Shown in pieces: positions 1 through 9,824 of a stretch of 64,000 nt of DNA. The notes below the pieces were generated by a model. That model was not told where the DNA came from. It saw nothing but the letters and a program-made list of their open reading frames with translations, and searched no databases. Each line of letters begins with the position of its first letter. The first letter of the stretch is position 1. This DNA comes from Bacteroidota bacterium. GTDB lineage: Bacteria > Bacteroidota > Bacteroidia > Chitinophagales > Saprospiraceae. The position numbers were made by a program, and so were the translations under genes. The DNA lies in the NCBI GenBank assembly GCA_024743405.1, contig JANSWP010000011.1, positions 1 through 64,000 on the forward strand. The letters run 5' to 3'.

Positions 1-55
1 TCGCCAGAACCATAAATCATTGATTCTCAATTTGTAAAATTTTTAGACATACTCT
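1..55 (-). repeat. Truncated copy of MITE-like element, cut by window edge
   Basis: The first 55 bases are the reverse complement of 10868-10922 with essentially no mismatch, including the 14-base end agagtatgtctaaa, here read as tttagacatactct at 42-55. The outer end lies at base 55 and the rest of the element is off the left edge. It abuts the terminator hairpin of the FKBP gene, so this copy has inserted directly behind that transcription unit. Confidence 0.8.
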
Positions 56-98
56 AAAAATAGAGGTTCAAAAATTAATTTTGAACCTCTATTTTTGC
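56..98. terminator. Bidirectional rho-independent terminator
   Basis: An 18-base stem (56-73 with 79-96) has a five-base loop and is flanked by A and T runs on both sides. It lies immediately after the stop of the minus-strand FKBP gene and can terminate in either direction. Confidence 0.85.
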
Positions 99-103
99 AT
101 TTT

Positions 104-979
104 TTAGTTTACTTTTTCTAAAGCAACGTGGAATATTAATTCTGAATTAGGAGGAATATTTCCTTTATCAGCTGCTCCATATCCTAAGCTAGGAGGAACA
201 AAAAGGACGCCACTTCCGCCTTCTTTTAATAAGGCAATTCCTTCATCCCAGCCTCTAATTACTTGTCCTGCCCCTAAAGGAAAATCAAAAGTTCGACCTC
301 TTTTATAGGAGTTGTCAAATTCATTTCCATTGGTTAAAACACCAAAGTAATTTACAGAAACTTGCTTTCCAGCGACAGCTTGAGCACCAGTTCCTTCTTC
401 AAAAATGAGGTATTTTAGTCCCGACTCAGTAGTTTGTATTTGATCATCTAATGCTCCTGCAGAATAGTCTGCAACAATTGTGGCTACTTTATCCTTAATC
501 GCTTTGGCAGCTGCATTACCTGCTTCTTGCTGTTGTCTTATTTCTCCTTGATATTCAGCTTCTGTTTTGATGTCCATCATTACCAAGTCAAAGGCGATTT
601 TATCTCCAATATTGTATCCAGGAGGAGGTGTTGTTCCTTCCTCTACCGCTTGGAAAACAGTCAAACTATCTCCAATACTCATTAAAGATAATGCCTCTAC
701 TACAGCCGAAGGTCTTCCATTAGCAGGTGCCGAAGGGCTAGGGATTAATACTCTAGGCATAACTGGATTAGATCGACTATCTAGCGTTACTTCTTCCCCA
801 TTTCGCATAGTTGCTTGAAAATAAGCATATTCACCAGGTTGGGCAATAGCGCCCTCTTTATCTAAGTGAAATTCGTATTCAAAACCATTTGGACTAATAC
901 CTGAACTACCGCTTTCCCCTGAATTACATGCAGTAAAAAGTAAGAGAAAAGAGAAAATACTCAAAAAAGAAAGTTTCAT
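104..979 (-). CDS. FKBP-type peptidyl-prolyl cis-trans isomerase lipoprotein
   Basis: Predicted lipoprotein (291 aa) that isomerises X-Pro bonds in proteins folding outside the cytoplasm. The N terminus is a short signal peptide ending in the lipobox LFTAC, with Cys18 the expected lipidation site. The C-terminal ~110 residues are a canonical FKBP domain: VSVNYFGVLTNG, FPLGAGQVIRGWDEGI, LFVPPSLGYG and the closing NSELIFHVAL. The N-terminal half (about 35-140) also reads like a diverged FKBP fold (MSIGDSLTVF, IGDKIAFDLVMMDI), followed by an Ala/Glu-rich helical linker, so this may be a tandem FKBP like FkpA/Mip relatives. The gene stands alone with its own terminator. FKBP identity is firm; the first domain is inference. 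Confidence 0.92.
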   Translation of the reverse strand: MKLSFLSIFSFLLLFTACNSGESGSSGISPNGFEYEFHLDKEGAIAQPGEYAYFQATMRNGEEVTLDSRSNPVMPRVLIPSPSAPANGRPSAVVEALSLMSIGDSLTVFQAVEEGTTPPPGYNIGDKIAFDLVMMDIKTEAEYQGEIRQQQEAGNAAAKAIKDKVATIVADYSAGALDDQIQTTESGLKYLIFEEGTGAQAVAGKQVSVNYFGVLTNGNEFDNSYKRGRTFDFPLGAGQVIRGWDEGIALLKEGGSGVLFVPPSLGYGAADKGNIPPNSELIFHVALEKVN

Positions 980-1055
980 TTATTCTATTTTATGAATTAG
1001 GTGCCATTATTCATTTGATTGAAAAGCCAATCAATAATAAACAATAGCCTTTATA

Positions 1056-2069
1056 TTAAATTTCAGATTTTTTTAATTCTCCCATAAATTCTGGCAAGAC
1101 GCTAATGAATTTTCTCACTGTTGGGCGGAGACCAATATAGGAATACCCACCTGAAGCATTTTTGTGTCCACCACCTCTAAAATATTTACTAGCGATAACT
1201 TGAACGGAAAAATCACCTTTTGATCGTAATGATATTTTGGTGATAGTTGGTTGTTCATGAATAAAAGCAGCGACTTTAATTTTCTTTAATTTCAATATGT
1301 AATTGACCAAGCCTTCCGTATCTCCTCTTTTGATGTCAAAGTCCTCATAATCTTGTTTTGTCAATGTAATGATGCCTGTATGATATTCATTTATTATTTC
1401 CATCCTATTATTCAAAACATGACCTAATAGTCTTAAATGTTTCTCTTCCATAGAATTGAAAACCAAATCTTGTATCCTATAATCATCGACACCCAATTCA
1501 ATCAAATCACCAACAATTCGAAATAATCGAGCTGAAGTGGCATATTTGAAAGATCCAGTATCTGTCAGAATACCTGTATATAGACATTCACCAATAGTAA
1601 TGTCCAATTCCTTTTTTTGATCCAAATTGCAAATGAATGTATAAATCATTTCGCAGGTTGAACTTGCGGTGGTATCAGACATCATGAAATTGGCAAAATT
1701 ATCTGGATAAAGATGATGGTCAATCATTACTTTATGCGAATTAGTTGGCTCTATTAATTCGCCTAATTTGTCAATTCTTTCTAAAGAATTAAAGTCTAAA
1801 CAGAATATTATTTCTGCTTTTTCTACTAAATTCTTTGAATATTCAGGCTCCTCATCATAAATGACAATTTTATCAGTGTCTGATAAAAATGCTAAAAAAG
1901 CAGGATATTCAGAGGGGGTAATTATTTTCACTGTATGCCCAAATTTATTTAAGAAATGATAAAGGCCTAATGATGAGCCGATTGCATCTCCATCCGGGTT
2001 TCGGTGAGTTGTAATTACGATATCTTTCGGTATCGAAAGAAGGGTCTTTAAGTCGTTTATGTTTTCCAT
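1056..2069 (-). CDS. nrnA: DHH-family phosphoesterase, NrnA-type oligoribonuclease/pAp phosphatase
   Basis: Cytosolic bifunctional enzyme (337 aa) expected to degrade very short oligoribonucleotides and to hydrolyse 3'-phosphoadenosine 5'-phosphate. The DHH metal-site motifs are all present: HRNPDGDAIGSS near residues 22-33, LDFNS near 91-95, the signature IDHHLYPD near 116 and the DHHA1 motif GGGHKNASGG near the C terminus. Length matches NrnA. It is divergent from ndk across a shared intergenic region (2070-2265) and probably has its own promoter there. Assignment to NrnA rather than RecJ follows from size and the short DHH-DHHA1 layout. Confidence 0.92.
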   Translation of the reverse strand: MENINDLKTLLSIPKDIVITTHRNPDGDAIGSSLGLYHFLNKFGHTVKIITPSEYPAFLAFLSDTDKIVIYDEEPEYSKNLVEKAEIIFCLDFNSLERIDKLGELIEPTNSHKVMIDHHLYPDNFANFMMSDTTASSTCEMIYTFICNLDQKKELDITIGECLYTGILTDTGSFKYATSARLFRIVGDLIELGVDDYRIQDLVFNSMEEKHLRLLGHVLNNRMEIINEYHTGIITLTKQDYEDFDIKRGDTEGLVNYILKLKKIKVAAFIHEQPTITKISLRSKGDFSVQVIASKYFRGGGHKNASGGYSYIGLRPTVRKFISVLPEFMGELKKSEI

Positions 2070-2142
2070 GAATGGGTTCGTTCTAAGAAGGTGCGAATTT
2101 CATAAAAAAAGGAATTAAACCAAAATTTACTTTAGTGTTTAG

Positions 2143-2170
2143 TTGGATTGATTTCCTTTATTTACTTTTG
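2143..2170 (+). promoter_or_regulatory. Putative Bacteroidota promoter of ndk
   Basis: A TTG at 2143-2145 (-33 type) and TACTTTTG at 2163-2170 match the Bacteroidota TTG / TAnnTTTG pattern with 17 bases between. Transcription would start near 2176, giving a leader of about 90 nt to the conserved ndk start. Confidence 0.5.
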
Positions 2171-2265
2171 CGCCCCATTTTGAGATGCCTAAGTGGATGA
2201 ATCTTTATAAAAGAGATTTTTTTATTTGGTCATTTATTGTAATAAATCAAATAACTATTTTAGTA

Positions 2266-2685
2266 ATGGCTGGAAACAGAACTTTTACAATGATTAAGCC
2301 CGATGCAGTAAAAGCAGGGCATATAGGCGGAATTTTAGATAAAATCTGTAGTGCAGGATTCCGAATTGTTGCGATGAAACTAACGTATCTATCTGCTGAG
2401 AAAGCAGGAGAATTTTACGCAGTTCATAAAGAACGTCCTTTTTACGGTGAATTAGTAGAATTCATGTCTTCAGGACCTATTGTTGCAGCTATTTTGGAAA
2501 AAGATAATGCAATTGAAGATTTTCGTACTTTAATTGGTGCGACCAATCCTGCTGAAGCTGCTCCTGGAACGATCAGAGCACTTTACGCAAAAAGTATTGG
2601 AGAAAATGCCGTTCATGGAGCTGATTCTGATGAAAATGCTGGTATTGAAGGTAATTTCCACTTTGCAGGGACAGAAATGTTCTAA
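2266..2685 (+). CDS. ndk: Nucleoside diphosphate kinase
   Basis: Transfers the gamma phosphate of ATP to nucleoside diphosphates through a phospho-histidine (139 aa from this start). It opens with [15 protein letters not shown] and carries [18 protein letters not shown] and the active-site block [10 protein letters not shown], with the catalytic His at residue 117. The frame is open upstream to an ATG at 2185, but those 27 extra residues are hydrophobic and unlike any NDK, so the ATG at 2266 is chosen. A hairpin terminator follows. coaE lies 111 bases downstream on the same strand, beyond that terminator. Confidence 0.95.
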   Translation: MAGNRTFTMIKPDAVKAGHIGGILDKICSAGFRIVAMKLTYLSAEKAGEFYAVHKERPFYGELVEFMSSGPIVAAILEKDNAIEDFRTLIGATNPAEAAPGTIRALYAKSIGENAVHGADSDENAGIEGNFHFAGTEMF

Positions 2686-2700
2686 TGGTTTTGTACTTAA

Positions 2701-2744
2701 TTGATGAGTGAATTTGCTTTTCAACGATTCGCTCATCAATTTTT
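2701..2744 (+). terminator. Rho-independent terminator of ndk
   Basis: A 13-bp stem (2701-2713 with 2727-2739, one G-U pair) is followed by a T run at 2740-2744. Confidence 0.8.
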
Positions 2745-2796
2745 CCATTCTCTTTTGTGCAATATGAATAAGTATTGATCTCACTTTTCCCACCAA

Positions 2797-3423
2797 ATGT
2801 TTATTATGTCAAAGAATACTGAAGGTACACCAATCTTAAAAGTGGGAATCACTGGTGGCATTGGAAGTGGCAAAACCACTGTATGTAAAATTTTCGAGAC
2901 ATTAGGCATTCCTATCTACTATGCCGATGATCGAGCAAAATGGTTAATGGTCAATGATCCTGGGTTAGTAAGCAATATCAAAAAGCTTTTTGGAAAACAA
3001 GCTTACCATGAAGATGGCTCCTTAAATAGAAAATATATAGCCTCGATTGCTTTTAAAGATAAATCCAAACTTCAAAAATTAAATTATTTAGTTCATCCTT
3101 TAGTTCGTCAAGATGGAATAGATTGGCACAATGCTCAAACCAATGTTCCATATACCTTAAAAGAGGCAGCTATATTATTTGAAAGTGGAAACTATTCTGC
3201 TTTAGATAAAACCATTACTGTTTTTGCATCCAAAGAAATTAGAATTAAAAGAGTTCAAAAACGCGATGCTTCTACTCATGAGGAAATAGAAGCTCGAATG
3301 AATAAACAAATGCCAGAAGAAGAAAAAATTCAATTGGCTGACTTTGTTATTTATAATGAAGGTGATAAACCTTTAATACCTCAAGTCCTCGCTATTCATA
3401 GAAAGTTAAATAAAACAATATAG
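2797..3423 (+). CDS. coaE: Dephospho-CoA kinase
   Basis: Last step of coenzyme A synthesis: ATP-dependent phosphorylation of the ribose 3'-OH of dephospho-CoA. The 208-aa protein has the P-loop GITGGIGSGKTT at about residues 18-29, the CoA-binding YYADDRAK block, LVHPLV, and the CoaE signature region ILFESGN...V, followed by RxxKRD. Two in-frame ATG codons (2797 and 2806) are possible; the first is used. Length is normal for the family. Transcription is probably independent because a terminator separates it from ndk. Confidence 0.93.
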   Translation: MFIMSKNTEGTPILKVGITGGIGSGKTTVCKIFETLGIPIYYADDRAKWLMVNDPGLVSNIKKLFGKQAYHEDGSLNRKYIASIAFKDKSKLQKLNYLVHPLVRQDGIDWHNAQTNVPYTLKEAAILFESGNYSALDKTITVFASKEIRIKRVQKRDASTHEEIEARMNKQMPEEEKIQLADFVIYNEGDKPLIPQVLAIHRKLNKTI

Positions 3424-3652
3424 TTACGTTATTGCGATTTTTTTTAAATTTTTAAATAATTGATAATCAATTATTTAGGCATTACCTATGTTTTTCATGG
3501 TATTGTTTTTGATAATATGTAAACGTAATAAAAAACTCAAGAAAAGAAAACCTACCTAGCAAAATTCCTATTTCTGTTTGCTAAACTTTATTAAATGTGG
3601 ATAGCGATTAATTCAGTTTACTGAAATCGTAATTCGACATCCCAAAACATAT

Positions 3653-3660
3653 TAAGTTTG
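3653..3660 (+). promoter_or_regulatory. Putative -7 promoter element (TAAGTTTG)
   Basis: TAAGTTTG matches the Bacteroidota TAnnTTTG -7 consensus. It ends only three bases before the ATG at 3663, so transcription from it would begin at or after that ATG. If used, it argues for a later translation start, for instance the TTG at 3726 that directly precedes a signal peptide. Confidence 0.35.
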
Positions 3661-3662
3661 CT

Positions 3663-6600
3663 ATGAGACAGCTACTTGAAACACTAGCATTTCAAAATGT
3701 TTGTATACTTCTAAGTGTAAAACCTTTGAAAAATAAAAGTATTTTTTCCATTCTTTTCGTCTTAGCGTTCCATTCAATTGGAATAGCTAATGGAAATTCC
3801 AAAATTCATTTTTTGGAAGATGAAATCTCTACTTCGATTTGCCTTAATTGTGATAATGCCACCGATGGTGGTCAAATCGCAGGAGATGAGACGGAATGTC
3901 CGAATCCAATTTTCGATCCTTCCCTCATCACGAATGTTACGCTTCCTTCAGGCGGCTCTGGAAATTTAGAGTATATCTGGATTTTTACTACAGATGACCC
4001 TTTTGGTGCTAATTCGCAATGGACACCAATCTTAAACACCAATGCTCCTGAGTATGATCCTGACCCTATAAGTCTAACAACTCACTATAGAAGATGTACC
4101 CGAAGAGAAGGGTGTGTAGAATATGTGGCGGAGTCTAACATTATCACAAAAATGGTAGCTTGTTGTGACCCTATAACGAATGGTGGAGAAATTGCGGACG
4201 ATCAATCAGGATGCAAACCGAGTTTTGATCCTGACGCATTAATAAATATTTCTCTGCCTTCTGGAGGCTCTGGGAATATTGAATACCAGTGGTATGGAAG
4301 TATTGCTGGTCCTCCATTTGATCCAAATAGTCCGAATTGGTTCCTAATACCAGGTGCCGATGGTCCCAATTTTGATCCAGGCTTACTTATACAATCGACC
4401 TGGTTTGTAAGAACTTCAAGAAGAGAAAATTGCCAAGATTTTAATGGTATTTCCAATATAGTTCAAATTTCGCTGATGGATAGTCCTTCACTAGGAGCCG
4501 TGATTTCAAATAAAATCCTTTGTGCAGGAGGCAATACAGGATCAATTAATTTGATGATTACAGGTGGGGTAATGCCTTATCAGATCAATTGGGATCATGG
4601 TATTGGAAATGTTGAAGACCCCCAAAATTTGGCTGCTGACATATATAATGTAACAGTCTCAGATGCGAGTTCTTGTTCTTCTACTCTTTCAATGACAGTA
4701 GATGAACCAGATTCTTTATTTATTGAACTAAATGCAACACCTGTTTCTTGTGGAGGGATGGGTGATGGGTCAGCCAATGTTCAAATAACAGGTGGCACAC
4801 CCAATTATTTTATCGAATGGAGTAATGGAATTAATACAGATACCATAAACAATTTAGATCCCGGATTTTGGTCTGTAACTGTTACAGACCAAAATGGCTG
4901 TAGTTTAATCGACAGTATTGAAGTGGCTCAATTTTCGGATATGGTGCTTGGAACAGAATCAACTAATGCCACCTGCCTAGGTTTTTCTGACGGGTCAGCA
5001 ACTGTTAATATTATTTCAGGAGGTACGCCTGACTTTACTTATTCTTGGAGTGATACCAATGGACAAACTACGCCGACTGCGGTAGGATTAGCCTCAGGTG
5101 AATATTTTGTCACCGTAACTGATGCCAATGCTTGCGAGGCTGTTGATACTGTTTTGATTGATGATGGAACGCTGATTACGGCGTATGTATCTTCTAATTC
5201 GGTTACCTGTTTGGGAGGAAATGATGGTTTTGTAACTATTGACTCAATAACAGGTGGAGCACCTGATTATTCAATAACATGGAGTTTGTCTGGTAATGAT
5301 GGCAATCTTTCATTGACCAATTTATCAGCTGGGTTTTACACCTATATTATTACGGATCAAAATGGTTGCTCTGCTACTGATAGTATCGAAGTGCAGGATG
5401 GCTATGAAATTATAGTAAGTATTGAAACTGACGATCCTACATGCCTTGGTTTAGCCAATGGAGCAGCAGAAATAACTGAGGTGATAGGTGGGCTGCCTGA
5501 TTATAGTTACCAATGGAATCCTATGGGACAAATTACTAGTTCTATATCTAATTTACCTTCTGGTAATTATTCCGTAATAGTTCAAGATTTAAATGGATGT
5601 ATTGGTCAAGCTAGTGGAGTAGTCAATCTAGGTGCTAGTTTAGATATAATCACAAATGCTATTAATGAAACTTGTTTAGGCTTAGAAGATGGGGCTGTTG
5701 AAATTATAGATGTGCCCAATGGCACTGAACCTCTCAATTTTGTTTGGAGTAATGGCGCAACGACCTCGTCAATAAATTCATTAGTCGGAGGGCTTTATGA
5801 AATAATTGTTACTGATTCTTTAGGGTGTGTTGGAACGGAAAGTGTGACAGTTGAATCAGGAGGAGAATTGAACCTAGATATTACTAAAATGGATGTTCAA
5901 TGCGGTAATGATATGACGGGATCGGCTACTGTGAATACCATAGGTGGTACGCCTGATTATACCTATTTGTGGAATGATGTTAATAGTCAAACTACTCAGA
6001 CTGCTGTCAATTTGGGACCTGGAAATTATGAGGTAATCGTATCGGATGCTATTGGATGTACTTCCTCAACCAATACAGAGATTCTTGCTTCCAATTTTAT
6101 AGAGATGACTGCAGAGTCAGGAGATGTTACTTGTTTCGGTGATTCGGATGGATCGGTTACTGTTACAGTTTTAAATGGGAATATTTCAGACTACACCATA
6201 AATTGGGATACACCACAGAATCAGAATAGTGATATTGTAGAAAATTTACCTGCTGGAATTTACCATGTTACCTTAACTGACAATTTAGGATGTGAAGGAA
6301 TTGATAGTGTAGAAGTTTTTGAACCTCAAGAACTAAATTTAACCCTGACTAGTAATGGTCCAACCTGTTTTGGAGACTCCAATGGTTCCGCGAATGCTTT
6401 AGCAACCGGAGGAAACGGGGGCTATACTTATTTTTGGATTACTACTCAAACGACTCCAACAATTACAGGACTTTCGAATGGTGTTTACTTTGTAACTGTA
6501 ACAGATCAAAAAGGATGTGCTACTATGGAAGCTATTCAATTATTAAGCCCTGATGAAATTGAAATTGACTTCACAATAGTTAATGAAAGTTGCGATGGAA

Positions 6601-9545
6601 CTGGAAATGGGGGCATTACTGCTACTGTTTCGGGTGGAGTTGGTGGTTATACTTATGATTGGGAAGATGTTAATTTGCCTGATATTGATGTCGTTTCAAA
6701 TTTAACTTCTGGCGATTATACACTTCAAGTTACAGATTCAAATGGCTGTACTAATGAAGCTACTGCCAGTGTTTCGTCAGATGCAAACATAACCCTAGAA
6801 GTTTATGGAAATGATATTTCTTGCAATGGTAAATCTGATGGAATTGCATGGGTAGAAGTCTCAGGAGGCTCAGGGAATTATACTTACAATTGGAATATTG
6901 CTGGCGGTGCTCAAAATGACACCATAATAAATCTATCCGCTGGAACCTACTCCGTAATCGTTTCAGACCCTTCTGGGTGTTCTGTTTCTGGCAGTGTAAC
7001 GATTGGAGAACCAGATGCATTAGCTGTAATAGTTAATAGTTCTAGTGTATTATGTGAAGACGATATGGATGGTACCGCTATTGCAACTGCAAGTGGTGGA
7101 AATGCGCCTTATACTTATAGTTGGAGTAACGGAGGAACTTCCGAAACGCTCACAAACATTGGTATTGGAACCTATTTTTTGACGGTTACCGATGCCAATA
7201 ATTGCCAAGTTACCTCGAGTGCTATTATAGAATTCACTTCTGATTTATCAGCAAATTCTTCTAGCCAAAATGCTTCCTGTTTTGGAGGTACGGATGGAGT
7301 AGCTTCAGTTCAAGGTATTGCAGGTCAGCTACCTTATACTTATAATTGGAGTACAGGTGAAACAGGTGGAATTGTAACAGGTTTATCTGTTGGGACATAT
7401 ACTGTAACCATTTTAGACAATGCCGGTTGCTCTTATATTGAATCGGTAGCTGTAGGTCATCCAAGTGAAATATTTTGTTCTGCATCTGTTACTTCACTGA
7501 TTACAACTTATGGAGGGAATGATGGTGAAGCAACAGCATCTGCTATTGGCGGAACGGGTGATTTCACGTTTGAATGGGAAACAGGTGATTTAACTGCATT
7601 AACAACTAATTTGAGCGCAGGAGATTATTCAGTTACTGCTACTGATGAAAATGGTTGTACTTGTCAAACTACTGTAGCTGTTGGTAACCCTTCTAAGTTA
7701 GGAAATTTTGTTTGGCAAGATGAAAATGAAAATGGAATTCAAGATTTTGGCGAACCTGGGATTGAGGATATTGAAGTCACCTTAACTGGAACTACTATTT
7801 CTGGTGGTGTTGTTAATCTATCCACTTTTACGGATGCGACAGGAGAATATTATTTTGATGGATTGATCGAAGGACAATATCAATTGACTTTTGAATTGAA
7901 GCAGAATAATGTATTTGCTCCTAAAGATGAAGGCTCCGATAATGCGCTAGATAGTGATGTGGATTCAGATGGGAAAACCTCAACTATTGCCATTTCTAAT
8001 GGTACCCTAAATCTAGATTGGGATGCTGGAATGATTGAGTTGGATGAAAAAATTAATATTGGAAATTTTGTTTGGGAAGATGGCAATCGGGACGGAATCC
8101 AAGATTCAACAGAGACTGGTGTTCCTGCTGTAACCGTTCGACTAATTAATGCCACTAATGGTTTTGTGATTGCTTCTACGTCTACTAATTTATTTGGGTT
8201 TTATCAATTTAATGATGTATTACCAGGCGAGTATCAAATTGAGTTTATCCCCTCAAGCTTGCCGACTGGATATATTTTTAGTGAACCGAATCAATCGAGT
8301 GATGAACAAATAGATAGTGACCCTGATCCTATCAATGGCAAAACGGAGGTCTTTGAAGTATTTCCGTTCACTTTAGATGATTTTAGTTGGGATGCAGGGA
8401 TTTATGAAGAGTGTGACAATGTTTCTTCCGGTGGGGAAATCGAAGGAGACGAAGAATTGTGTGGAATTGGTTCAGACCCTACTGTAATCGGAAATGTAAC
8501 CTTGCCATCTGGAGGTTTTGGTGTACTTGAATACCTATGGCTGCAAAGTAATGTTCCAATTTATAACGGTCCTGGGGATCCAAATTGGACAATTATTCCC
8601 AATTCAAATAGCCCTTTTTATGATCCGGGTCCTATTTCTTCAGATACTTACTACATAAGATGTGCTCGTCGAGCAGGATGTAGTGACTATATCGGTGAAT
8701 CGAATATCGTCTCTAAAATAATTATTGAGTATCCATTGACAAATATTGAAGAGCATCCTAATCAACTTTGCATTGATGAGGGCGGTAAGTTTATGGCCAG
8801 TATTGCTGGTGGTGGTGCTTCTTATCACTGGGAGTTTGGAAATGATGCTACACCAAGCACTGCTTCTACAAGAACGGTAAATGAGGTAAGTTGGAGTACC
8901 GCTGGGTTTAAACCAGTCATCTTGACGGTGACCCGATTTGGATGTTCTTTCTCTTCTTCAGTGATAATCGAAGTTGTTAGTTGCCCCAATGGTAATCCAC
9001 TGATTGTTTTCGGAGATTTTCAAGCAGAGCTATTTAATAATGATATTTTAGTTTCATGGACTTCTGAGAATAATGATAGAACAGCTAGTTATTTAATTGA
9101 AAGAGCAGAGCTTGGAGAAAGTTTTAAAACAGTTGGGGTAATTAAAGGGACTGAAGAGGAATCTAATTCATATGAGTTTTTGGATGAAAATCCTTTATTG
9201 GGAGAAAGTCAATATCGGTTGAAGCGAATAGATTCAGACTATGAACCGATGTATTCTTCTATCGTGAATATTTTCAGCCAACCAAAAGGAATGAATGATA
9301 TCCATTTTTACCCAAATCCATTTTCGGATAGGGCGATTTTGGATGTAATTGAAATCCAAGATGAACCTGTTCATGTAGAGGTTATAAATACTTTCGCACA
9401 AGTCATTGATACTTTTGAAATCCCTGCTGGTGCAAGTAAGAAGGAAATGAATTTTAGTCATTTGCCAACTGGTATGTACTATATAAAAGTAGATCAAAAA
9501 GGAAAATTCGAATATACATTTCGAGTGTTTAAATCTGATAATTGA
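3663..9545 (+). CDS. Giant SprB-repeat surface protein with T9SS sorting domain
   Basis: A 1960-aa predicted cell-surface protein, probably an adhesin or gliding-type filament. Order: signal peptide; two copies of a Cys-rich module (about 62-168, 169-272); fourteen SprB-like repeats of roughly 75 aa (about 282-1342, hallmark C-G-x-DG...GG-PY-Y-W-S-G...G-Y-V-V-D-GC); two SdrD/Cna-B-like domains (about 1346-1462, 1465-1580, LGNFVWQDENENGIQD and DAG ends); a third Cys-rich module (about 1582-1690); a PKD-like domain; an Fn3-like domain; and a type A T9SS tail starting FYPNPFSD. The signal peptide (KNKSIFSILFVLAFHSIGIANG) starts after residue 22 at a TTG codon (3726), which may be the true start. 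SprB-type proteins are the motile adhesins of Flavobacterium gliding; that role here is inference. Confidence 0.88.
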   Translation: MRQLLETLAFQNVCILLSVKPLKNKSIFSILFVLAFHSIGIANGNSKIHFLEDEISTSICLNCDNATDGGQIAGDETECPNPIFDPSLITNVTLPSGGSGNLEYIWIFTTDDPFGANSQWTPILNTNAPEYDPDPISLTTHYRRCTRREGCVEYVAESNIITKMVACCDPITNGGEIADDQSGCKPSFDPDALINISLPSGGSGNIEYQWYGSIAGPPFDPNSPNWFLIPGADGPNFDPGLLIQSTWFVRTSRRENCQDFNGISNIVQISLMDSPSLGAVISNKILCAGGNTGSINLMITGGVMPYQINWDHGIGNVEDPQNLAADIYNVTVSDASSCSSTLSMTVDEPDSLFIELNATPVSCGGMGDGSANVQITGGTPNYFIEWSNGINTDTINNLDPGFWSVTVTDQNGCSLIDSIEVAQFSDMVLGTESTNATCLGFSDGSATVNIISGGTPDFTYSWSDTNGQTTPTAVGLASGEYFVTVTDANACEAVDTVLIDDGTLITAYVSSNSVTCLGGNDGFVTIDSITGGAPDYSITWSLSGNDGNLSLTNLSAGFYTYIITDQNGCSATDSIEVQDGYEIIVSIETDDPTCLGLANGAAEITEVIGGLPDYSYQWNPMGQITSSISNLPSGNYSVIVQDLNGCIGQASGVVNLGASLDIITNAINETCLGLEDGAVEIIDVPNGTEPLNFVWSNGATTSSINSLVGGLYEIIVTDSLGCVGTESVTVESGGELNLDITKMDVQCGNDMTGSATVNTIGGTPDYTYLWNDVNSQTTQTAVNLGPGNYEVIVSDAIGCTSSTNTEILASNFIEMTAESGDVTCFGDSDGSVTVTVLNGNISDYTINWDTPQNQNSDIVENLPAGIYHVTLTDNLGCEGIDSVEVFEPQELNLTLTSNGPTCFGDSNGSANALATGGNGGYTYFWITTQTTPTITGLSNGVYFVTVTDQKGCATMEAIQLLSPDEIEIDFTIVNESCDGTGNGGITATVSGGVGGYTYDWEDVNLPDIDVVSNLTSGDYTLQVTDSNGCTNEATASVSSDANITLEVYGNDISCNGKSDGIAWVEVSGGSGNYTYNWNIAGGAQNDTIINLSAGTYSVIVSDPSGCSVSGSVTIGEPDALAVIVNSSSVLCEDDMDGTAIATASGGNAPYTYSWSNGGTSETLTNIGIGTYFLTVTDANNCQVTSSAIIEFTSDLSANSSSQNASCFGGTDGVASVQGIAGQLPYTYNWSTGETGGIVTGLSVGTYTVTILDNAGCSYIESVAVGHPSEIFCSASVTSLITTYGGNDGEATASAIGGTGDFTFEWETGDLTALTTNLSAGDYSVTATDENGCTCQTTVAVGNPSKLGNFVWQDENENGIQDFGEPGIEDIEVTLTGTTISGGVVNLSTFTDATGEYYFDGLIEGQYQLTFELKQNNVFAPKDEGSDNALDSDVDSDGKTSTIAISNGTLNLDWDAGMIELDEKINIGNFVWEDGNRDGIQDSTETGVPAVTVRLINATNGFVIASTSTNLFGFYQFNDVLPGEYQIEFIPSSLPTGYIFSEPNQSSDEQIDSDPDPINGKTEVFEVFPFTLDDFSWDAGIYEECDNVSSGGEIEGDEELCGIGSDPTVIGNVTLPSGGFGVLEYLWLQSNVPIYNGPGDPNWTIIPNSNSPFYDPGPISSDTYYIRCARRAGCSDYIGESNIVSKIIIEYPLTNIEEHPNQLCIDEGGKFMASIAGGGASYHWEFGNDATPSTASTRTVNEVSWSTAGFKPVILTVTRFGCSFSSSVIIEVVSCPNGNPLIVFGDFQAELFNNDILVSWTSENNDRTASYLIERAELGESFKTVGVIKGTEEESNSYEFLDENPLLGESQYRLKRIDSDYEPMYSSIVNIFSQPKGMNDIHFYPNPFSDRAILDVIEIQDEPVHVEVINTFAQVIDTFEIPAGASKKEMNFSHLPTGMYYIKVDQKGKFEYTFRVFKSDN

Positions 9546-9632
9546 TTAGTGAGGAATATTCTTACTGGATCTCGGAATTCAAATATGGCTAGTGTTTTTT
9601 ATTACATAGAGTAGTTTTTTCAATAAAACTGC

Positions 9633-9664
9633 AAGGGTCGTCTATTTATTGGCGACCCTTTTTT
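9633..9664 (+). terminator. Rho-independent terminator of giant SprB-repeat gene
   Basis: An 8-bp stem, aagggtcg (9633-9640) with cgaccctt (9653-9660), is followed by a T run. It lies about 90 bases after the stop codon. Confidence 0.8.
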
Positions 9665-9762
9665 GTTGTACTAGGATCTTGGTATTTTATGATTAATCTA
9701 AAATGAGGGTAAAGCCACTTCTAAAAGTATTTTGGTACGGTTTCAACTGTAAAAGAAAATTA

Positions 9763-9799
9763 AAAAAGGCGCTGTAGAATTACTCGATAGCGCCTTTTT
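9763..9799. terminator. Terminator hairpin of the DUF3078-like gene, symmetric
   Basis: An 11-bp stem (9763-9773 with 9789-9799) begins in A5 and ends in T5, so it can act in both directions. It lies 25 bases after the stop of the minus-strand outer-membrane gene. Confidence 0.8.
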
Positions 9800-9824
9800 A
9801 TTAAACAGGTTCTATTTTGATGGT

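Noticed and set aside
2185-2265. In-frame upstream extension of ndk with an ATG at 2185
   Set aside because: The 27 extra residues are hydrophobic and absent from NDK enzymes; the conserved start is at 2266.
3453-3476. Palindrome taaataattgat / atcaattattta after coaE as a terminator
   Set aside because: It is A/T only and not followed by a T run, so stability and function are doubtful.
3663-9545. Repetitive DNA considered as a CRISPR array or tandem repeat
   Set aside because: The repetition is protein-level SprB-like modules with diverged DNA, not short identical repeats with spacers.
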